64,000 nucleotides of DNA from Pseudomonas jessenii (GCF_002236115.1 NZ_NIWT01000005.1:186001-250000), one strand, 5' to 3'; shown: positions 1 through 9,097, numbered from the stretch's first letter. The notes: generated by a model from the sequence alone, not told the origin. Numbers and translations: made by a program.

Positions 1-1264
1 TGGCAATGTCGGCCGCCCGCATCATCCCGTCGAGATTGGCGCCGCAATCAGGGAACGTGGCAATGCCGATGCTGGCACCCAGAGCGATATCGAGGCCGTC
101 GATCTGCTGACAGATCGACACTCGCTCGATGAGCTTCTCGGCAATCTTCGCCGCCTGCTCGGGGAACTCCAGATCCAGCAGCGCGGTGAACTCGTCGCCG
201 CCCATCCGCGCCAGAATGTCGAAGGGCCGCAGGCAAGCCTTCAACTGTTCGGAGACCCAGCGCAGCACCCGATCGCCGGCATCGTGCCCGAGCGAATCAT
301 TGACTCGCTTGAAGCCGTCGAGGTCCAGATACATCAGGACCCAGGAGCTGTCGGAACGCTCACCGCGCAACAGCAGGTTCTCTACGGTCTGGTAGAAACC
401 CCGGCGGTTGAGCAATCCGCTCAGCGGATCGGTGACCGCCTGAAACTCCAGTTGCTGATGCAGATGGCGCACCACCGACATGTCCAGCACGGTCACGACC
501 ATCGCATGTTGCTCGGCGGGCAATGGCGCGCAGGACAAGGCCACCGGCACTTGCTGCCCGGGTGCCGTACGTAGCAGGGCATCGTGCAGGCGCAAGGTTT
601 CGCCTCGTTTGTATCCGGCCAGCAACTCGGAGTCGGCCCAGATCGGGATATGCGGTTTTTGCAGGTAGTCCAGAAACTCCTTGCCTTGCAGTTCCTGCAC
701 CGGGGCATTGAGCAACCGTGAAATCGCCGGATTGGCAAAACGAATCAGACCGTCCTCACCCAATACCAGAATGCCTTCGGCTGCGTTTTCCAGCACCGAC
801 GCATTAAAGGCACGAGCCGCTTCCAGATCATGACTCAGGCGCTGCAAGGCCCGGCGGTTACGCTGGTGCTCGAGCAACGCCTGGACCTTGGGCGTAAAGA
901 CCTGTGGGTCGAACGGCTTGAACAGATAATCCACCGCACCACTGGCATAGCCCTTGATCACGGCATCCTGGGACTGTTCGTTGGCGGTCAGGAAAATGAT
1001 CGGCGTCAGACGGGTCCGCTGGCTACCGCGCATCAGGCGCGCCACTTCATAACCGTCCATGTCCGGCATCTGCACGTCCAGAAGCACCAGGTCGATATCG
1101 TGTTCAAGTAACAAGCCGAGGGCCTCGAAACCCGAGGTGGCAGTAATGACCCGCCAGCCCTGGCGCTGTAACAACGCGCGCATGCTGATCAGGTTTTCGG
1201 GGTAATCGTCGACGACTAAAAGGGTTGAGCTGCCTTCTACTGGCGTAGGTTGCGCGCATTCCAT
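1..1264 (-). CDS. REC-PAS-GGDEF response regulator (probable diguanylate cyclase), 3' end missing
   Basis: Partial gene: it starts with ATG at 1264 and runs off the left edge, so at least 421 codons are seen. Residues 15-130 form a receiver domain (LLVVDDYPEN, phospho-acceptor Asp63 in LVLLDVQMPDMDG, Lys in LFKPF). A PAS-like segment follows (ASVLENAAEGILVLGEDG), then a GGDEF domain with an intact GGDEF motif at residues 355-359 (MGGDEF). This predicts phosphorylation-controlled synthesis of cyclic di-GMP in the cytoplasm. A C-terminal EAL domain cannot be excluded because the end is outside the window. Upstream is a non-coding gap and then a divergent alginate lyase gene. The cognate sensor kinase is not visible here. 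Confidence 0.93.
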   Translation of the reverse strand, partial: MECAQPTPVEGSSTLLVVDDYPENLISMRALLQRQGWRVITATSGFEALGLLLEHDIDLVLLDVQMPDMDGYEVARLMRGSQRTRLTPIIFLTANEQSQDAVIKGYASGAVDYLFKPFDPQVFTPKVQALLEHQRNRRALQRLSHDLEAARAFNASVLENAAEGILVLGEDGLIRFANPAISRLLNAPVQELQGKEFLDYLQKPHIPIWADSELLAGYKRGETLRLHDALLRTAPGQQVPVALSCAPLPAEQHAMVVTVLDMSVVRHLHQQLEFQAVTDPLSGLLNRRGFYQTVENLLLRGERSDSSWVLMYLDLDGFKRVNDSLGHDAGDRVLRWVSEQLKACLRPFDILARMGGDEFTALLDLEFPEQAAKIAEKLIERVSICQQIDGLDIALGASIGIATFPDCGANLDGMMRAADIA

Positions 1265-1587
1265 GCTGCTTCTCTAATTGCGGGGTGTCAGGCCGGTTTC
1301 TCGTGAAAACCGGACAAATACTGCGTCTTCACTCTAGACCCGGTTCTGCAAAAGCAGAAGGTGTCAGTAAGCCATCATTTAATCATAGTGTCTTTTTACC
1401 GACTAACGGTCGATGGTTCAGGCGATGGAAACCGGGAAAGATGTCGCTTCGACAGGATGTTGACGTCAGCCACCCGTCAGACGGGCATTAACAAAATCTC
1501 CCGCTACGCTTATAAAGGCCGCCCCCGAAGGTGCGGGCTAGAGCTTCTGGCACGTCCGTGCAGCATGAATCAAGTGGAAGAACCGAC
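1265..1587. other. Intergenic region between divergent genes
   Basis: About 320 bp between the GGDEF regulator (minus) and the alginate lyase (plus). It must hold both promoters. An imperfect hairpin (CCGGTTTCTCGTGAAAACCGG arms) lies near 1291-1312. I see no credible ORF with a ribosome binding site and no recognisable operator. Confidence 0.4.
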
Positions 1588-2256
1588 ATGATCGATCTTG
1601 CAACCTGGAACCTCAGCGTCCCCGTTGGCAGCCCGCCGTACACCGTCGAAACCGCCAAGCTGGTGGACGGTTTCAAGGATCAATACTTCCATTCAGACAC
1701 AGGCACATTGTTTTTCTGGACGCCCGTGACCGGCTCCCGTACCGAAAACGCAATTTATCCACGTACCGAATTGCGTGAAACCTACAGCAACGGCACGTTG
1801 AAAAACTGGTACTACCCGGACGCCGACAATTTGTTGTATGCCACTCTGGCAGTGAACCAGGTGCCGAGTTCCGGGAAAATCGTCATCGGCCAGATCCATG
1901 CCTATCAAAGCCAGAAACCTCTGGTGAAGGTTGAATACCAATACAAAACCAGTACAGCCACCGGCAATATCGTCGCCAAGGTCCGGATGCATCCCGATGA
2001 CGATACAGGCCGGGTGATCATCGTTGCGACGGGGGTGAAACTCGATCAGGAGTTCAACTACCTCATTCACCTCAGCCCCGGTGGCGCCTTGGGCATCAGT
2101 GCGGCAGGTTATCAATGGGATACGCAAATCAGCACAACCTGGCGTGACAAACCGCTGTATTTCAAGGCCGGGGTCTATGTACAGGACAACACCGGGTACA
2201 CCACTGAAGGCGGCAAAGTGACCTTCAGCAAGCTGGATATCGATCACAACAATTGA
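1588..2256 (+). CDS. Polysaccharide lyase family 7 alginate lyase
   Basis: 222 aa single-domain protein that should cleave alginate by beta-elimination. All three PL7 signature blocks are present: RTELRE (residues about 58-63), QIHAYQ, and the C-terminal YFKAGVYVQ containing the catalytic Tyr region. The ATG at 1588 is preceded by GTGGAAG; the reading frame stays open upstream to about 1531, but that stretch looks like untranslated leader and adds no signal peptide. The absence of an export signal is unusual for an enzyme acting on an extracellular polymer. The gene stands alone, not in the alginate (alg) operon, and is followed by a REP pair. The family assignment is firm; the cellular location is inferred. 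Confidence 0.93.
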   Translation: MIDLATWNLSVPVGSPPYTVETAKLVDGFKDQYFHSDTGTLFFWTPVTGSRTENAIYPRTELRETYSNGTLKNWYYPDADNLLYATLAVNQVPSSGKIVIGQIHAYQSQKPLVKVEYQYKTSTATGNIVAKVRMHPDDDTGRVIIVATGVKLDQEFNYLIHLSPGGALGISAAGYQWDTQISTTWRDKPLYFKAGVYVQDNTGYTTEGGKVTFSKLDIDHNN

Positions 2257-2276
2257 TATCGAGGCACTGTTGATCT

Positions 2277-2366
2277 TGTGGGAGCGGGCTTGCTCGCGAA
2301 GGCGTAATGTCAGACGACATTAATGTTGAATGACACACCGCTTTCGCGAGCAAGCCCGCTCCCACA
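2277..2366. repeat. REPIN (90-bp class)
   Basis: Two inverted REP arms (TGTGGGAGCGGGCTTGCTCG on the left, its complement on the right) around a short unique centre, between the PL7 lyase and fba. It forms a long cruciform or hairpin and may act as a transcript end. Confidence 0.9.
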
Positions 2367-2397
2367 CTGACCGCGTCGATCCTGGATCATCGCCCAC

Positions 2398-2426
2398 AAA
2401 AAACCCGCCTCTCGGCGGGTTTTTCA
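2398..2426 (-). terminator. Rho-independent terminator of fba
   Basis: AAAACCCGCC/GGCGGGTTTTT stem-loop just downstream of the fba stop on the minus strand, with U-runs readable on both strands. Confidence 0.85.
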
Positions 2427-2449
2427 TCAAGGCAGTTTAACGCTCAGGC

Positions 2450-3514
2450 TTAGTTGACCTTGGCGTTCAACTCACCTTTCAGGTAACGCTGATACATGCC
2501 TTCCAGCGAGATCGCCTTGATCTTCGAAGCGTTGCCGGCAGTACCGAAGGCTTCGTAGCGAGCGATACACACGTCACGCATGGCGGTGACGGTGGCGCCG
2601 AAGAATTTACGTGGGTCGAACTCGCTCGGGTTGGTGGCCATCAGGCGACGCATTGCGCCAGTGGATGCCAGGCGCAGGTCGGTGTCGATGTTGACCTTGC
2701 GCACGCCGTGCTTGATGCCTTCGACGATTTCTTCAACCGGTACGCCGTAGGTTTCCTTGATGTCGCCGCCGTACTGGTTGATGATCGCCAGCCACTCTTG
2801 CGGAACCGAAGACGAACCGTGCATCACCAGGTGAGTGTTCGGAATGCGCTTGTGGATTTCTTTGATACGGTCGATGGCCAGCACGTCGCCGGTAGGCGGC
2901 TTGGTGAACTTGTAGGCGCCGTGGCTGGTGCCGATGGCGATGGCCAGGGCATCCACCTGAGTGCGTTTTACGAAGTCAGCGGCTTCTTCCGGGTCGGTCA
3001 GCATCTGGCTGTGATCCAGGACGCCTTCGGCGCCGATGCCGTCTTCTTCACCGGCCATGCCGGTTTCCAGCGAACCCAGGCAGCCCAGCTCGCCTTCTAC
3101 CGAAACGCCGCAGGCGTGAGCCATGGCTACGGTTTGTTGGGTCACACGCACGTTGTAGTCGTAGTCGGTCGGGGTCTTGCCGTCTTCACCCAGGGAGCCG
3201 TCCATCATCACCGAGCTGAAGCCCAGCTGGATGGAGCGCTGGCAGACGTCAGGGCTGGTGCCGTGGTCCTGGTGCATGCACACCGGGATGTGCGGGAATT
3301 CTTCGATGGCTGCCAGGATCAGGTGACGCAGGAACGGTGCACCGGCGTATTTGCGAGCACCGGCCGAAGCCTGGACGATCACCGGGGAGTCAGTCTTGTC
3401 AGCGGCTTCCATGATGGCGCGCATCTGCTCAAGGTTGTTGACGTTGAAGGCTGGAACGCCGTAGCCGAACTCGGCTGCGTGGTCCAGCATCTGGCGCATG
3501 CTGATAAGTGCCAT
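2450..3514 (-). CDS. fba: Fructose-1,6-bisphosphate aldolase, class II
   Basis: 354 aa zinc-dependent aldolase that interconverts fructose-1,6-bisphosphate with glyceraldehyde-3-P and dihydroxyacetone-P. In Pseudomonas this works mainly in gluconeogenesis and the upper EDEMP cycle. Metal and substrate motifs are visible: MHQDHGTS, GTSHGAYKF and VMHGSSSVP. Length and sequence fit the Calvin-cycle subtype (type IIB). ATG at 3514 is preceded by GGGAGAGATATACACA. It lies downstream of pgk in the tktA-epd-pgk-fba set, separated by two lipoprotein genes and a REP pair, so it probably also has its own promoter. Confidence 0.97.
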   Translation of the reverse strand: MALISMRQMLDHAAEFGYGVPAFNVNNLEQMRAIMEAADKTDSPVIVQASAGARKYAGAPFLRHLILAAIEEFPHIPVCMHQDHGTSPDVCQRSIQLGFSSVMMDGSLGEDGKTPTDYDYNVRVTQQTVAMAHACGVSVEGELGCLGSLETGMAGEEDGIGAEGVLDHSQMLTDPEEAADFVKRTQVDALAIAIGTSHGAYKFTKPPTGDVLAIDRIKEIHKRIPNTHLVMHGSSSVPQEWLAIINQYGGDIKETYGVPVEEIVEGIKHGVRKVNIDTDLRLASTGAMRRLMATNPSEFDPRKFFGATVTAMRDVCIARYEAFGTAGNASKIKAISLEGMYQRYLKGELNAKVN

Positions 3515-3657
3515 TGTGTATATCTCTCCCGGTTGAGGGTCGTTAATCGTGCCAGCCTGCCGTAGCGGCGGCGGCTATTCAAGTTATTGCAGATCGGGGG
3601 TTGGGCCCGGCTGCGAATTCAGGTGTTACCAAAATCTTAAATACGACACAAAAACCC

Positions 3658-3746
3658 TGTGGGAGCGAGCTTGCTCGCGATGGGGGCGGCACATTCAGCA
3701 TTGATGTGACTGTGATACCGCTATCGCGAGCAAGCTCGCTCCCACA
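3658..3746. repeat. REPIN (90-bp class)
   Basis: Inverted REP arms TGTGGGAGCGAGCTTGCTCG and complement, between fba and the MliC-like gene. Confidence 0.9.
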
Positions 3747-3776
3747 AATGGATCTCTGTATACCAAATCAATCGTA

Positions 3777-4109
3777 TTATTCAGCCTTACAACCGCGGCC
3801 AATCAAATCATTGGTGGCGACCCAGTAAACCAGGCCTTCCTCACCTTTTATGTGAAACGCCAGCATGTCATTGCTGTACAGCGAACCCGATGCACCCGGT
3901 TCCTGTTTCAAGCGGTAGACCTGATCGGCACCGCCCAGACGCACGTCGACTTCCCTAAGGCTGTCGTCGGTGTAGCGCCACAGCACTTTGGCTTGGCTGT
4001 CGCAGGTCCAGGTGGTCCAGTTATCCACAGGCGCGGACGACTGGAACGGGTTCAACTGAGCACAACCAGCCAACAGCGCCAGCGCCGTAACGGCGATAAA
4101 ACCTTTCAT
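3777..4109 (-). CDS. MliC-family lipoprotein (putative C-type lysozyme inhibitor)
   Basis: 110 aa. An N-terminal lipoprotein signal ends in the lipobox LLAGC (Cys15). The mature part carries an MliC-like domain: WTCDSQAKVLWRY near the start, then a GASGSLYSNDMLAFHIKG block. That block corresponds to the SGxxY(S/T) inhibitor loop of membrane-bound lysozyme inhibitors that protect periplasmic peptidoglycan. ATG at 4109 is preceded by GAGGGACATGG; longer in-frame starts have no signal peptide. Co-oriented with the next lipoprotein and pgk upstream. The fold assignment is good; actual lysozyme inhibition is inferred. Confidence 0.8.
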   Translation of the reverse strand: MKGFIAVTALALLAGCAQLNPFQSSAPVDNWTTWTCDSQAKVLWRYTDDSLREVDVRLGGADQVYRLKQEPGASGSLYSNDMLAFHIKGEEGLVYWVATNDLIGRGCKAE

Positions 4110-4165
4110 CCATGTCCCTCGACTGACGGCACACGCCGCCAGCCCTGAGTAAAGAGTCAGACCCG

Positions 4166-4387
4166 TCAAGGGCAGCCATGTTCCTTGGCGGGTGCCCGGG
4201 TCTCGTATTTGTCCAGGCCCTCGGGCCCGGAGCGCTTGTTGAGCACCGGGTTGGTTTCCGCCTGCCAGTCGGCCTGATAACAGCCGCTGCGTGACGCAGG
4301 CGCCTCGGGTTCCGGCGTGGCTTTCGGGCTGCTCCCGCAAGCCGCCAGTGAACCCGCGACGATCAACAGCGCTAACGTCTTGACCAT
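4166..4387 (-). CDS. Small putative lipoprotein of unknown function
   Basis: 73 aa. The signal sequence is MVKTLALLIVAGSLAACG with lipobox LAAC (Cys17). The mature part is Pro/Glu-rich, then RSGCYQADWQAE, ending KEHGCP; two cysteines could form a disulfide. GGGAGTGTTGAC precedes the ATG at 4387. It follows pgk by 35 bp and is probably cotranscribed. I recognise no domain. Confidence 0.75.
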   Translation of the reverse strand: MVKTLALLIVAGSLAACGSSPKATPEPEAPASRSGCYQADWQAETNPVLNKRSGPEGLDKYETRAPAKEHGCP

Positions 4388-4422
4388 GTCAACACTCCCT
4401 TGCCTGGTCAAACGGGCGACCC

Positions 4423-5586
4423 TCAGGCCTTGGCCCGGCTTTCCAGGACTTCAACGGCTGGCAGGACCTTGCCTTCGACGAATTCGAGGAACGCACCGCC
4501 ACCGGTAGAAATGTAGGAGATCTGCTCTGCCACGCCATACTTGTCGATGGCCGCCAGGGTGTCGCCACCGCCGGCAATGGAGAACGCCGCGCTATCCGCG
4601 ATGGCCTGGGCCAGTACCTTGGTGCCATTGCCGAACTGATCGAATTCGAACACGCCGACCGGACCGTTCCACAGGATAGTCTTGGACGACTTCAGCAGCT
4701 CGGCGAAATTCGCCGCGGTCTGCGGACCGATGTCCAGGATCATGTCGTCGGCAGCGACGTCAGCGATCAACTTGACGGTCGCAGCGGCGCTTTCCGCGAA
4801 TTCCTTGGCAACCACTACGTCCACTGGCAGCGGTACGCTGACCTTGGCGGCGATGGCGCGAGCGGTGTCCAGCAGGTCCGGCTCATACAGGGATTTACCG
4901 ACCGGGTGACCGGCAGCGGCCAGGAAGGTGTTGGCGATGCCGCCACCGACGATCAACTGGTTGCAGATCTGGCTCAGGCTATTCAGCACGTCGAGTTTGG
5001 TCGACACCTTGGAGCCGGCAACGATAGCCGCCATCGGCTGGGCCGGGGCACCCAGGGCTTTGCCCAGTGCCTCCAGTTCAGCGGCCAGCAGCGGGCCGGC
5101 AGCAGCGACTTTGGCGAACTTGGCCACGCCGTGGGTCGAACCCTCGGCACGGTGAGCGGTACCGAAGGCGTCCATCACGAACACGTCGCACAGGGCGGCG
5201 TATTGCTGGGCCAGTTCGTCAGCGTTCTTTTTCTCGCCTTTGTTGAAGCGCACGTTTTCGAACAGCACGATGTCGCCCGCTTTCACGTCAACACCGCCCA
5301 GGTAATCGGCCACCAGCGGCACTTCACGACCCAGAGCACGGCTCAGGTAGTCGGCGACTGGCTTGAGGCTGTTCTCGGCCGAGAACTCGCCTTCGGTCGG
5401 ACGGCCAAGGTGCGAGCAGACCATCACGGCCGCGCCTTTTTCCAGGGCCAGCTTGATGGTCGGCAGCGAGGCCAGGATACGCGCATCGCTGGTGACAACA
5501 CCGTCCTTGACTGGAACGTTGAGGTCTTCGCGGATCAATACGCGCTTACCTTGCAGATCGAGGTCGGACATCTTCAACACGGTCAT
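4423..5586 (-). CDS. pgk: Phosphoglycerate kinase
   Basis: 387 aa monomeric enzyme transferring phosphate between 1,3-bisphosphoglycerate and ADP. Motifs: the N-terminal substrate loop REDLNVPVKDG, FENVRFNKGE, the ATP-side GPVGVFEF, and the C-terminal STGGGAFLEFVEGK. ATG at 5586 has AGGAAG eight bases upstream; this Shine-Dalgarno overlaps the stop of epd, only 12 bp away, which indicates translational coupling. Three upstream in-frame codons beginning at 5595 are an unlikely alternative start. Confidence 0.97.
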   Translation of the reverse strand: MTVLKMSDLDLQGKRVLIREDLNVPVKDGVVTSDARILASLPTIKLALEKGAAVMVCSHLGRPTEGEFSAENSLKPVADYLSRALGREVPLVADYLGGVDVKAGDIVLFENVRFNKGEKKNADELAQQYAALCDVFVMDAFGTAHRAEGSTHGVAKFAKVAAAGPLLAAELEALGKALGAPAQPMAAIVAGSKVSTKLDVLNSLSQICNQLIVGGGIANTFLAAAGHPVGKSLYEPDLLDTARAIAAKVSVPLPVDVVVAKEFAESAAATVKLIADVAADDMILDIGPQTAANFAELLKSSKTILWNGPVGVFEFDQFGNGTKVLAQAIADSAAFSIAGGGDTLAAIDKYGVAEQISYISTGGGAFLEFVEGKVLPAVEVLESRAKA

Positions 5587-5598
5587 GGGTCGCACTTC

Positions 5599-6651
5599 CT
5601 ACGGTTTTTTTGAAGTTGCTGTTTGCAGATAGTGTTCTGCAACGTCCAGCATTCGGTTGGCAAAACCCCATTCATTGTCGAACCAGGCCAGGATGTTCAC
5701 CAGCCGAGGGCCGGAAACGCGGGTCTGACTGGCATCGACGATCGCCGAATGTGGGTCATGGTTGAAATCACAGCTTGCGTGGGGTAGCTCGGTGTAGGCC
5801 AGCAGGCCTTTGAGCGGGCCGCTGGTGGCGGCTTCGCGCAGGATCCGGTTTACCTCGGTGGCGTCGGTCGCGGTGGCGGTCTGCATCGTGATATCGAGGC
5901 AGGACACGTTGACCGTCGGCACCCGCACGGCTTTGGCCTGAATTCGTCCGGCAAGTTCCGGCAGCAGGCGTTCGATACCTCGTGCCAGACCGGTGGACAC
6001 CGGAATCACCGACTGGAACGCCGAACGGGTACGGCGCAGGTCTTCGTGGTGATAGGCATCGATGACCGGCTGATCGTTCATCGCCGAGTGAATGGTGGTG
6101 ATCGACACGTAGTCCAGACCAATGGCCTGATTCAGCAGGCGCAACAGCGGCACGCCGCAGTTGGTGGTGCAGGACGCGTTGGACACCAGCAATTCGTCGC
6201 CGGTCAGGCAGTCCTGGTTCACGCCGTAGACGATGGTCGCGTCAACGTCCGTCTCGCTGGCCATCGGCTGGGAAAACAACACACGCGGGGCGCCGGCGTC
6301 GAGGAAACGCTGGCCGTCTTCGCGAGTGTGATAAGCGCCGGAGCACTCCAGCACCAGATCGACGCCCAGGGACGCCCAATCGATGCCTTCGGGGGTGGCA
6401 CTGCGCAGGACCTTCACGCAGTCGCCATTAATATGCAGACAATCGCCCTCGACCTTCACTTCGCCGGGGAACCGGCCATGGGTGGAGTCAAAGCGTGTCA
6501 GGTATTCGATACTGGCCATGTCCGCCAGATCGTTGATCGCGACAATCTCGAACCCGGCCTTTTCGCCTCGCTCGAACAACGCACGCAAGACGCAACGACC
6601 AATCCGGCCGTAGCCGTTGAGTGCAACTTTGTAGGGACGCGGTTGAGGCAT
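5599..6651 (-). CDS. epd: Erythrose-4-phosphate dehydrogenase (GAPDH family)
   Basis: 350 aa. It oxidises D-erythrose-4-P to 4-phosphoerythronate, the first step of the DXP-dependent pyridoxal phosphate route. NAD-binding NGYGRIGRC lies at the N-terminus, the catalytic Cys in SNASCTTNCG, and the C-terminal WFDNEWGFANRM. The operon position between transketolase and pgk is the classical epd (gapB) context and favours Epd over GAPDH. The start at 6651 (MPQPRPYKVALNGYG) was chosen because the in-frame extension upstream is translated REPIN sequence. Its ribosome binding site is weak (GAGAACCCC). Confidence 0.92.
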   Translation of the reverse strand: MPQPRPYKVALNGYGRIGRCVLRALFERGEKAGFEIVAINDLADMASIEYLTRFDSTHGRFPGEVKVEGDCLHINGDCVKVLRSATPEGIDWASLGVDLVLECSGAYHTREDGQRFLDAGAPRVLFSQPMASETDVDATIVYGVNQDCLTGDELLVSNASCTTNCGVPLLRLLNQAIGLDYVSITTIHSAMNDQPVIDAYHHEDLRRTRSAFQSVIPVSTGLARGIERLLPELAGRIQAKAVRVPTVNVSCLDITMQTATATDATEVNRILREAATSGPLKGLLAYTELPHASCDFNHDPHSAIVDASQTRVSGPRLVNILAWFDNEWGFANRMLDVAEHYLQTATSKKP

Positions 6652-6702
6652 GGGGTTCTCGATAGACGCAGGCAAACGAATTCTCGTTAACAACACAACC
6701 CT

Positions 6703-6802
6703 TGTAGGAGCGAGCTTGCTCGCGATGGTGGCCCAGACAACGCGGGCATTCAGGCATCCAGCGTTATCCTTAATGACCATCGCGAGCGAGCTCGCTCCTA
6801 CA
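6703..6802. repeat. REPIN (100-bp class)
   Basis: Inverted REP arms TGTAGGAGCGAGCTTGCTCG and complement with a conserved centre containing GCGTTATCCTTAATGACC, between tktA and epd. Confidence 0.9.
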
Positions 6803-6838
6803 GGGGGTTCGCGGTGGTCAGAAACCACCGCGTTGTGC

Positions 6839-8836
6839 TTAGTCTTCCAGCAGCTCTTCAGCCTGACCCAGGATGTTTTCCAGGGTGAAGCCGAACTCTT
6901 CGAACAAGGCCGGCGCAGGCGCCGACTCGCCGTAGGTGGTCATGCCGATCACGCGGCCTTCCAGGCCCACGTACTTGTACCAGTAGTCCGCGTGGGAAGC
7001 TTCGATGGCGATACGGGCGCTGACCTGCAACGGCAGGACCGATTGCTTGTAGCCGGCGTCCTGGGCATCGAACACGCTGGTGCACGGCATGGAAACCACA
7101 CGCACCTTGCGGCCCTGCTCGGTCAGTTTGTCGAAGGCCTGAACGGCCAGGCCGACTTCCGAGCCGGTGGCGATCAGGATCAGCTCAGGCTCGCCTGCGC
7201 AGTCCTTCAACACGTAACCGCCACGCGCGATCTCTTCGATCTGAATCGCATTGCGGGTTTGGTGCTGCAGGTTCTGACGCGAGAAGATCAGGGCTGAAGG
7301 ACCGTCCTTGCGCTCCAATGCGCACTTCCAGCTCACCGCCGATTCAACGGCGTCGGCTGGGCGCCAGGTATCGAGGTTCGGCGTGCAGCGCAGGCTGGCC
7401 AGTTGCTCGATTGGCTGGTGAGTCGGGCCGTCTTCGCCCAGACCGATGGAGTCGTGGGTGTAGACGTGGATCACCCGCTGTTTCATCAGGGCCGACATGC
7501 GCACCGCGTTACGCGCGTATTCCATGAACATCAGGAAGGTCGCGCCGTAAGGCACCAGGCCACCGTGCAGCGCAACGCCGTTCATGATCGCCGTCATGCC
7601 GAATTCACGCACGCCGTAGTACATGTAGTTGCCGCTGGCATCTTCGGCGGTAACACCTTTGCAACCTTTCCACAGGGTCAGGTTGGAACCGGCCAGGTCA
7701 GCCGAACCGCCGAGGAACTCAGGCAGCAACGGGCCGAACGCATTCAGGGCGTTCTGGCTGGCTTTACGGCTGGCGATGGTTTCGCCCTTGGCCGCCACTT
7801 CGGCGATATAGGCCGAGGCTTTTTCGCTGAAGTCAGCTGGCAGGTCACCGCTCAGACGACGCACCAGTTCGTTGGCTTCAGTCGGGAACGCGGCGGAGTA
7901 AGCAGAGAAACGCTGGTCCCACTCGGCTTCAACAGCGCGACCGGCTTCCTTGGCGTCCCACTCGGCATAGATATCGGCCGGGATTTCGAACGGGCCGTGA
8001 TTCCATTTCAGCGCCGCACGGGTCAGGGCGATTTCCGCGTCACCCAGCGGGGCGCCGTGGCAATCTTCCTTGCCTTGCTTGTTCGGAGAACCGAAACCGA
8101 TGGTGGTCTTGCAGCAGATCAGGGTTGGCTGCTCGCTTTTACGTGCAGTGTCGATCGCCGTCTTGATCTCTTCCGGGTCGTGACCGTCGACATTGCGGAT
8201 CACTTGCCAGTTGTAGGACTCAAAACGCTTCGGGGTGTCGTCGGTGAACCAGCCTTCGACTTCGCCATCAATGGAGATGCCGTTGTCATCGTAGAAGGCG
8301 ATCAGCTTGCCCAGGCCCAGGGTACCGGCCAGGGAAGCGACTTCGTGGGAAATGCCTTCCATCATGCAGCCATCACCCAGGAACACATAGGTGTGGTGGT
8401 CGATAATGTTGTGACCAGGACGGTTGAACTGCGCAGCCATGACTTTTTCAGCCAGAGCAAAACCCACGGCGTTGGCCAGGCCCTGGCCCAGTGGACCGGT
8501 GGTGGTTTCTACGCCTGGGGTGTAGCCGAGTTCCGGGTGGCCCGGGGTGCGGCTGTGCAGTTGACGGAACTGCTTGAGGTCATCGATCGACAGGTCGTAG
8601 CCGGTCAGGTGCAGCAGCGAGTAGATCAGCATCGAGCCGTGGCCGTTGGACAGCACGAAGCGGTCACGGTCGGCAAACGAAGGATTGCTCGGGTTGTGCT
8701 TGAGGTAGTCGCGCCAAAGCACTTCGGCGATATCTGCCATACCCATAGGGGCACCGGGATGGCCGCTGTTGGCTTTTTGCACGGCATCCATGCTGAGGGC
8801 ACGAATGGCGTTGGCACGCTCACGACGGCTAGGCAT
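6839..8836 (-). CDS. tktA: Transketolase
   Basis: 665 aa thiamine-diphosphate enzyme of the pentose phosphate pathway, moving two-carbon units between sugar phosphates and supplying erythrose-4-P to the adjacent Epd. Visible features: NSGHPGAPMGMADIA at the N-terminus, the TPP/Mg motif beginning LGDGCMMEGISHE, and the Tkt pyrimidine-binding part with VYTHDSIGLGEDGPTHQP. The ATG at 8836 has CCAGGAGAACAGCG upstream, a good ribosome binding site; the in-frame extension to 8887 has none. First gene of the tktA-epd-pgk-(lipoproteins)-fba minus-strand group. Confidence 0.97.
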   Translation of the reverse strand: MPSRRERANAIRALSMDAVQKANSGHPGAPMGMADIAEVLWRDYLKHNPSNPSFADRDRFVLSNGHGSMLIYSLLHLTGYDLSIDDLKQFRQLHSRTPGHPELGYTPGVETTTGPLGQGLANAVGFALAEKVMAAQFNRPGHNIIDHHTYVFLGDGCMMEGISHEVASLAGTLGLGKLIAFYDDNGISIDGEVEGWFTDDTPKRFESYNWQVIRNVDGHDPEEIKTAIDTARKSEQPTLICCKTTIGFGSPNKQGKEDCHGAPLGDAEIALTRAALKWNHGPFEIPADIYAEWDAKEAGRAVEAEWDQRFSAYSAAFPTEANELVRRLSGDLPADFSEKASAYIAEVAAKGETIASRKASQNALNAFGPLLPEFLGGSADLAGSNLTLWKGCKGVTAEDASGNYMYYGVREFGMTAIMNGVALHGGLVPYGATFLMFMEYARNAVRMSALMKQRVIHVYTHDSIGLGEDGPTHQPIEQLASLRCTPNLDTWRPADAVESAVSWKCALERKDGPSALIFSRQNLQHQTRNAIQIEEIARGGYVLKDCAGEPELILIATGSEVGLAVQAFDKLTEQGRKVRVVSMPCTSVFDAQDAGYKQSVLPLQVSARIAIEASHADYWYKYVGLEGRVIGMTTYGESAPAPALFEEFGFTLENILGQAEELLED

Positions 8837-9059
8837 CGCTGTTCTCCTGGGGGCTTGATTAAAACGAAACGGAAAAAAGGCGAGCATTTTCCCTCACCGG
8901 GCCGCCTCGGGGCAATGACAGATAGTCATCTGAAGGCGTTTTTCCAATGGATAACGACGTATTCGCCTGGTGAAACCTTTCCGCCGTCCGATTGTTGACA
9001 AAAGCTAACGTCGAGAAGTGCCATCTATCGAGCAATATCAAAACTTTTTGATACTGCTC
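8837..9059. other. Divergent promoter region, tktA / ArsR-methyltransferase
   Basis: About 220 bp. A short dyad ATGACAGATAGTCAT lies at about 8916-8930. I see no ORF and no known riboswitch. The tktA promoter must lie here, but I cannot place its hexamers with confidence. Confidence 0.35.
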
Positions 9060-9088
9060 TTGCGATACCTTCGACCCGTGACTAGACT
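9060..9088 (+). promoter_or_regulatory. Predicted sigma-70 promoter giving a leaderless transcript
   Basis: TTGCGA (9060-9065), 17-bp spacer, TAGACT (9083-9088). The expected start site (about 9094-9097) falls 1-4 bases before the ATG at 9098, and no Shine-Dalgarno is present. Confidence 0.55.
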
Positions 9089-9097
9089 GCCGGCCTT

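Noticed and set aside
7403..8998. 531-codon plus-strand open frame opposite tktA
   Set aside because: Exact antisense of a conserved transketolase. Long antisense frames are common in GC-rich Pseudomonas genes; no ribosome binding site or domain.
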